Positions 59,923 through 64,000 of a stretch of DNA of 64,000 nucleotides are shown here, piece after piece (positions within the stretch are counted from its first letter, which is position 1; each line of letters begins with the position of its first letter). The translations under genes and the position numbers were made by a program. Source of the DNA: SZAS-79 sp964599095 (GTDB lineage Bacteria; Pseudomonadota; Gammaproteobacteria; Burkholderiales; SG8-39); assembly GCA_964599095.1 (NCBI GenBank), contig CAZREB010000005.1, forward strand, positions 248,001 to 312,000, read 5' to 3'. The notes under the pieces were generated by a model, which saw only the letters and a list, made by a program, of their open reading frames with translations, searched no databases and had not been told where the DNA came from.

Positions 59923-61329
59923 CTAGAACGGATAGGCGCTCACCCTGACGCTGCGAGCGTCCGCATCGACCCTGAATAGCGGGTTGGAGCGATCGGGGCC
60001 GGTGAATACGATTTCGTCGCCCCCGTACTTGGCGTAGCGCAATGTCCAGGTCCCCTGGGGGAAAGCAAACACCCGGTTGCTTCCCCATGCAAGATCGAAC
60101 GATTCGGTCGTCGTCTTTGCCTCGACCACATCGCGGCGCAGAACTGCGGAAATGCTCCACAGGGCTGCGCTCCCTCGATCCGGGCCAACCGGTTCCGCTT
60201 GCCCGGCGGGAACTGCGTCAAGGCGAACGCGCCAGCAGACCGACCGGTCATCCTCCGACTGCCGGCCCAGGTCCTGCACGCCGGCCCCCGCTTGCGCGGG
60301 GAACACCGGTGCAGCCGAGCCCGGCTTCAGCCGCCAGCCGTCGGCGAGGTCCCCGGGCGTGAGGGAAAGGCAGGCCGTCTGCTCGAGTTCGCCCGCGTCT
60401 GCGCCCAGCGAAAAGGCGTCGGACTTGCGCGTGACTTCTTCTGTCCGGGTGGTCTTCACCCGATGCTCGATCGTGGCGCGACCGGGCGAGTTCGGCAGCA
60501 GGCCCACGACGACGAAATTCTGCTGGCCCGCCTGCGCGAAGGTATCGAATCGCGGCGCGTCCCACGGAATCGAAAGTCCGGCCCGGGACCACACCGGGAC
60601 AGGTGATTCCGGCGGGCCGAGCGCGCTGGTCGGCAGCGAAAACGCCAGGCTTTGCGTATCGTACGAGTAGGCTTCGAAGGATCTTCCGTTGATGGTGAGC
60701 CTTGGCAACGCGCCCTCGGGATACATGTCCGGAAATGCACCGCGCACGGTAAGCGTCTGGAACGGCAGGAAAGGAAAAAGGTAGAGCGGGCCGAACGAGC
60801 GCACCTGCGGAACCTGGGCCGGCACCTCGAGCCTGTCGGCGAGGATCCGTGCCTTTTCGCCCGCTTCGGCCGCCGCGGCGTTCGTGCCTTTGGCGATCCC
60901 GGCGAGCACCGATTCGATCGCGGAGACGGTCGATCCTGCAGCGCCGTCCAATGCGTCCTGCCTGCGATTCAGCTGTTCCCTGAGCGCAATGCGCGCGCGC
61001 ATGATCGCCCGGCTGGCCTGCAGGGCGGCGCCAATCGCAATCTCGCGGTTCTGCTGCATGGCGCTCTTCGCGGCGGCTTCGGCTGCCGCCTGCCGAACGT
61101 CCAGGAAAGCGCCAAGCGTGCCCGGCTCGTACTTGTCGCCTTGATGGCCTGCAATGCCCGCGAGGCCCGCCAGTCCGATCCCGCCCGCCATCGCTGCGAC
61201 CGGCAGGAGATCTGCGGCCGCTGCGACCGCCGCCGGATGCGCAGCCGCCACGGCCGCTACCGAAGCGCAGCCGGACAGGCCGGCCTGGCAACAGGCGATC
61301 GCAGCGATCGCGATCAGGCGCATCTGCAT
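59923..61329 (-). CDS. Unrecognised large lipoprotein
   Basis: 468 residues. The N terminus MQMRLIAIAAIACCQAGLSGC is a lipoprotein signal with lipobox LSGC and lipidated Cys21. An Ala-rich helical stretch (about 22-180, with QAAAEAAAKSAMQQNREIAIG and LREQLNRRQDALDG) is followed by a beta-rich region with alternating hydrophobic residues and the terminal FDLAWGSNRVFAFPQGTWTLRYAKYGG. Asp lies at +3 nowhere near; Ala at +2 suggests outer-membrane sorting. I recognise no family. It is bounded by the DUF4124-like gene and tRNA-Ser(UGA). Confidence 0.65.
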   Translation of the reverse strand: MQMRLIAIAAIACCQAGLSGCASVAAVAAAHPAAVAAAADLLPVAAMAGGIGLAGLAGIAGHQGDKYEPGTLGAFLDVRQAAAEAAAKSAMQQNREIAIGAALQASRAIMRARIALREQLNRRQDALDGAAGSTVSAIESVLAGIAKGTNAAAAEAGEKARILADRLEVPAQVPQVRSFGPLYLFPFLPFQTLTVRGAFPDMYPEGALPRLTINGRSFEAYSYDTQSLAFSLPTSALGPPESPVPVWSRAGLSIPWDAPRFDTFAQAGQQNFVVVGLLPNSPGRATIEHRVKTTRTEEVTRKSDAFSLGADAGELEQTACLSLTPGDLADGWRLKPGSAAPVFPAQAGAGVQDLGRQSEDDRSVCWRVRLDAVPAGQAEPVGPDRGSAALWSISAVLRRDVVEAKTTTESFDLAWGSNRVFAFPQGTWTLRYAKYGGDEIVFTGPDRSNPLFRVDADARSVRVSAYPF

Positions 61330-61351
61330 GGGGATTGTCAGTACCTGTTCC

Positions 61352-61439
61352 TGGCGGAAGGGGTGGGATTCGAACCCACGAAGGCTTGCGCCTTGCCGGT
61401 TTTCAAGACCGGTGCAATCGACCACTCTGCCACCCTTCC
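61352..61439 (-). tRNA. tRNA-Ser(UGA)
   Basis: 88 bases with encoded CCA. The acceptor stem is GGAAGGG/CCCTTCC, anticodon loop CTTGAAA with anticodon UGA, a class II variable arm and T-arm GGTTCGAATCC. It is transcribed toward the lipoprotein gene, whose ATG lies 22 bases beyond its 3' end, so read-through may contribute to that gene's expression. Confidence 0.97.
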
Positions 61440-61464
61440 ATTGAAATCGGCGCCCGGCACCCCG

Positions 61465-61494
61465 ATTCTACCTGCGCCCGGCTCTGCATAACAA
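61465..61494 (-). promoter_or_regulatory. Promoter of tRNA-Ser(UGA)
   Basis: On the minus strand, -35 TTGTTA (61494-61489), an 18-base spacer and -10 TAGAAT (61470-61465) lie 26 bases before the mature tRNA 5' end. Match and spacing fit a sigma-70 promoter. Confidence 0.5.
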
Positions 61495-61528
61495 AGCGCA
61501 ATAGATTGATCCGGCAGGGGTTTGGCGC

Positions 61529-61556
61529 TTGAAACTTCTTCGTGTTTTGGTAGTCT
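61529..61556 (+). promoter_or_regulatory. Possible promoter of the Bax-inhibitor-1 gene
   Basis: TTGAAA (61529-61534), a 16-base spacer and TAGTCT (61551-61556), about 50 bases before the ATG. The -10 is weak. Confidence 0.3.
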
Positions 61557-61604
61557 TATTCGCGGGCCACATTTGTGCCCGAAAGCTTTCCCACAGGAGA
61601 GAAC

Positions 61605-62339
61605 ATGCAACCCGAACTCAGGCCGGTCCCGAATAACGACAGCGCGTTTGGCCGCGAAGGGCCGCGCTACGCCCCCGGCGACCGGATCGTAGACGCCGCG
61701 GACTCGCAAAAGGTCCTGCGCAATACCTACCTGCTCCTCGCGCTGACGATGGTTCCCACCGTCGTCGGTGCGATGATAGGCATGAGCACGGTCGGCCTCG
61801 TGATGCAGCACCCGATAATGATCTCGCTCGGCATGCTGGCCGCGGTAATCGGCCTGCAATTCGCGATCACCGCGAACCGCAACAGCGGAATCGGCGTCGC
61901 CCTCCTGCTGCTGATGACCGGCCTGCTGGGCTGGTGGCTCGGCCCGATCCTGACCGTCGCGCTGGCGCTCAAGAACGGCCCGGCACTGGTCGGCTATGCG
62001 GCCGTGGGCACCGGCGTGGTGATGGCGGTGATGGCCACGATTGCGACCACCACCAGGCGCGATTTCAGCTTCATGGGCAAGTTCCTGATGGTGGGCATGA
62101 TCGTGGTGATCCTTGCCGGGATCGCGAACATGTTCCTGCAGATGCCTGCGCTGTCGCTGGCGATCTCGTCGGTGGCAATCGTCGTCTTTTCGCTGTTCCT
62201 GCTGCACGACCTGTCGCGCATCGTGACCGGCGGCGAGACCAACTACGTGATGGCCACTACGGGCGTCTACCTCAGCCTGCTCAACATCTTCGTGAGCCTG
62301 CTGCAACTCCTGATGGCATTGGCCGGCGAGAAGGACTGA
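61605..62339 (+). CDS. Bax inhibitor-1/YccA family membrane protein
   Basis: 244 residues with AGGAGA five bases before the ATG. A 35-residue polar N terminus (AADSQKVLRNTYLLLALTMVPTVVG begins the first span) is followed by seven hydrophobic segments, and the family-specific end GGETNYVMATTGVYLSLLNIFVSLLQLL. Bacterial relatives such as YccA modulate FtsH proteolysis, and others are pH-sensitive calcium leak channels. It ends at a strong terminator shared with the convergent rlmD gene. Confidence 0.92.
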   Translation: MQPELRPVPNNDSAFGREGPRYAPGDRIVDAADSQKVLRNTYLLLALTMVPTVVGAMIGMSTVGLVMQHPIMISLGMLAAVIGLQFAITANRNSGIGVALLLLMTGLLGWWLGPILTVALALKNGPALVGYAAVGTGVVMAVMATIATTTRRDFSFMGKFLMVGMIVVILAGIANMFLQMPALSLAISSVAIVVFSLFLLHDLSRIVTGGETNYVMATTGVYLSLLNIFVSLLQLLMALAGEKD

Positions 62340-62355
62340 GTCTTCCCGGTCCCCG

Positions 62356-62382
62356 AAAAAGGCGCCCGAGGGCGCCTTTTTT
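62356..62382. terminator. Bidirectional Rho-independent terminator
   Basis: AAAAA, then GGCGCC-CGAG-GGCGCC, then TTTTTT. The stem extends by the C/G pair next to the loop. The A-run before and the T-run after the stem let it stop both the Bax-inhibitor-1 transcript and the convergent rlmD transcript. Confidence 0.9.
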
Positions 62383-62394
62383 GTTGCCGGAAAC

Positions 62395-63756
62395 CTAGCG
62401 CTCGAAAAGCGCGATCGACTCCACGTGCGTGGTGTGCGGAAACATGTTGACGACGCCCGCCGCAACGAGCCTGAATCCGCGCGTATGGACCAGGATCCCG
62501 GCATCCCGCGCCAGCGTCGAAGGTTCGCAGGAAACGTAGACGATACGCATCGGCCAGGCATCGGGCAGCGCCTTGGCGACCTCGGCGGCACCGGTGCGCG
62601 GCGGGTCGATCAGCACCTTGTCGAAAGGCCCCCAACCGGCGAGCTTCGCTTCGTCGGACTCAAAGAGATCAGCACACTCGAAAGTCGCCAACCCCGCAAG
62701 GCCGTTGGCCTGCGCATTCGACCGCGCCCGCTGCACCAGTTCCTCGGAACCCTCGAACCCCACGACAGTCGCCCCGGTAGCGGCAAGCGGCAGCGAGAAA
62801 TTGCCGACACCGCAAAAGAGGTCCGCGACGCGCTCCCCCGGCCGTGGATCGAGCATCCGAACCGCGCGCCGCACCAGGATGCGGTTGATCCCGTGGTTCA
62901 CCTGGGTGAAATCCGTCGGCCGGAAAGCGATCCGGATGCCGAACTCCGGCAGGCTGTAATCCAGCTCGGGCATCGAGGCCGGATGGAATGGCGCGGCGGT
63001 CGCCGGTCCTTTAGGCTGCAGCCACAGCCAGACGCCTTCGTTGTCGGCGAAGGCGCGAAGGCTTTCCGCGTCCCGGTCCGAGAGCGGGTCGAGGTTGCGG
63101 AAGACCAGGACGTCCACCTTGTCGCCCACCGCGATTTCGATCTGCGGCATTCTTTCACGCATTTCGAGTTGCGCGACGAGCCGGCGCAGCGGCGGAATCA
63201 GGCGCGAAATTCGCGGCGGCAGGTTCTCGCACTGGTTCATGTCGGCGACGAAGCTCGACTTCCTCTCGTGAAAGCCGACCATCGGCCCCCTGGGCGGCGG
63301 CAGTCCGCGGACCGCGAGCCGCGCCCGATGCCTGTAGCCCCACTCCTCGCCGTAGACGATAGGCAGCAACGTTTGCGCCTCGACCTTGCCGATGCGTTGC
63401 AGGGAATCCTCCAGCCAACGCTGCTTGGCGGCCATTTGCGCACGCAGGTCCGCGTGTTGCGTGGCGCATCCGCCGCACATGCCGAAATGCGGGCAGCGCG
63501 GTTCGCGACGGCTTGCACTCGCATGCAGCACGCGAACGGTTTCCGCCTGGTCGTAGGAGGCGCCTCGGCGCGTGGTCCGGGCCTCAACCTTCTCGCCGGG
63601 CAGAGCGCCTTCGATGAACACGACCTTGCCGTCGTCGCGCGCCACGCCCCGTCCCTCGGACTCGATCGACTCGATGTCGAGGACACGCAACTCGGCCGGC
63701 TGGTCCTGGCGCGCGCCCCGCGGGGTGGAGGCTCTCTTGTGCCTCCGCCTACTCAT
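62395..63756 (-). CDS. rlmD: 23S rRNA (uracil-1939-C5)-methyltransferase RlmD
   Basis: 453 residues. A TRAM domain (about 25-80) is followed by the [4Fe-4S] cysteines Cys88, Cys94, Cys97 (CPHFGMCGGC) and Cys176 (NQCENLP). The C-terminal methyltransferase has DLFCGVGNFSLPLA for SAM, DPPRTGA and the nucleophilic/base region YVSCEPSTLARD. It methylates U1939 of 23S rRNA. Its ATG overlaps the last eight bases of the exonuclease gene upstream (GATGAGTAG), so the two are coupled. Confidence 0.94.
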   Translation of the reverse strand: MSRRRHKRASTPRGARQDQPAELRVLDIESIESEGRGVARDDGKVVFIEGALPGEKVEARTTRRGASYDQAETVRVLHASASRREPRCPHFGMCGGCATQHADLRAQMAAKQRWLEDSLQRIGKVEAQTLLPIVYGEEWGYRHRARLAVRGLPPPRGPMVGFHERKSSFVADMNQCENLPPRISRLIPPLRRLVAQLEMRERMPQIEIAVGDKVDVLVFRNLDPLSDRDAESLRAFADNEGVWLWLQPKGPATAAPFHPASMPELDYSLPEFGIRIAFRPTDFTQVNHGINRILVRRAVRMLDPRPGERVADLFCGVGNFSLPLAATGATVVGFEGSEELVQRARSNAQANGLAGLATFECADLFESDEAKLAGWGPFDKVLIDPPRTGAAEVAKALPDAWPMRIVYVSCEPSTLARDAGILVHTRGFRLVAAGVVNMFPHTTHVESIALFER

Positions 63757-64000
63757 CCAGCAGCGGATCGCGCCAGCGGGACAGGAATTCGGACCAATGC
63801 GGCTGGCCGAGTTTTTCAAGCGCCGAGCGCAGGACGGCGCACTCGCGCCTGAAGTGCGCGAGGGTCATCGTGCCGCGCAGGAGCTGGTAGCGAAGGTAAA
63901 GCAGATAGGTGTTCGCGGTATCCGCCTCGCAATAGCTTCGGATTCGCTCGATGCCGCCCCTGCGGAACTCGTCCCACACTTCGGAGCCGTGCAGGCCGAT
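63749..64000 (-). CDS. PolB-like 3'-5' exonuclease, C-terminal part (5' end outside window)
   Basis: The frame is open from the window edge to the TAG at 63749, giving 83 residues. GLHGSEVWDEFRRGGIERIR followed by SYCEADTANTYLLYLRYQL matches the end of the predicted PolB-like 3'-5' exonuclease (RNase H fold) family. In that family the YCExD motif supplies the last metal aspartate. The N-terminal catalytic DxE part lies outside. It overlaps rlmD by eight bases. Confidence 0.78.
   Translation of the reverse strand: MGLHGSEVWDEFRRGGIERIRSYCEADTANTYLLYLRYQLLRGTMTLAHFRRECAVLRSALEKLGQPHWSEFLSRWRDPLLDE

Overview
The window is GC-rich, gene-dense bacterial DNA with no prophage, insertion sequence or CRISPR array. 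Its character points to a betaproteobacterium close to Burkholderiales. The signs are seven Bug/TctC-type periplasmic receptors, a LIV-type ABC transporter, TauD/TfdA and PhyH dioxygenases, a MmgE/PrpD protein, an amidase, a Baeyer-Villiger-type monooxygenase and a glycine riboswitch. Housekeeping genes (lysC, recQ, rlmD, zwf, two tRNA-Ser) lie among the catabolic genes.

Layout. (1) 1-5.7 kb: the C-terminal end of a UbiD-family decarboxylase, a REP-like palindrome, then a minus-strand cluster of a Bug receptor, an amino-acid-type binding protein, two permeases, an Asp/Glu/hydantoin racemase and a second Bug receptor; no ATPase is present. (2) 5.7-8.5 kb: a Kef-type antiporter and a peroxiredoxin-glutaredoxin fusion. 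(3) 8.5-14.2 kb: a MpaB/rubber-oxygenase-like protein divergent from a large cyclase-AAA-TPR protein. (4) 14.3-20.6 kb: a complete liv operon headed by a fatty acid desaturase, with a second desaturase divergent from the first. (5) 20.6-25.3 kb: a UbiD-type decarboxylase, a pentapeptide-repeat protein, zwf and an unusual DapA-family protein.

(6) 25.3-36.5 kb: the most distinctive locus, twelve minus-strand genes with overlaps or gaps of at most 16 bases. In order of transcription they are two TauD dioxygenases, MmgE/PrpD, Bug, SDR, Bug, 3-hydroxyacyl-CoA dehydrogenase, carboxymuconolactone-decarboxylase-like, Bug, SDR, polysaccharide deacetylase-like and alpha/beta hydrolase. A divergent Crp/Fnr regulator sits at its head with a palindromic operator candidate. 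It looks like an undescribed catabolic pathway for an unknown organic acid or ester; the substrate cannot be read from sequence.

(7) 37.3-39.9 kb: another Bug receptor, then a tandem glycine riboswitch upstream of a DadA-type D-amino acid/glycine dehydrogenase. (8) 39.9-46.2 kb: amidase plus SnoaL-like gene divergent from the only complete tripartite tricarboxylate transporter (tctC-B-A), followed by a luciferase-like oxidoreductase. (9) 46.3-51.0 kb: a protease-dead HtrA-like protein, an epoxide hydrolase, a PhyH dioxygenase and a Baeyer-Villiger-type monooxygenase. (10) 51-64 kb: a CBS-domain protein with an FNR-type site, PolX, a DHH phosphoesterase, tRNA-Ser(GCU), lysC, recQ, a CinA-family amidase, an SMP-30 protein, two unassigned exported proteins, tRNA-Ser(UGA), a Bax-inhibitor-1 protein, rlmD and the end of a PolB-like exonuclease.

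All assignments come from reading the translated sequence and motifs by eye; no database search was run. Start codons were chosen from ribosome-binding sites and gene overlaps and are flagged where uncertain.
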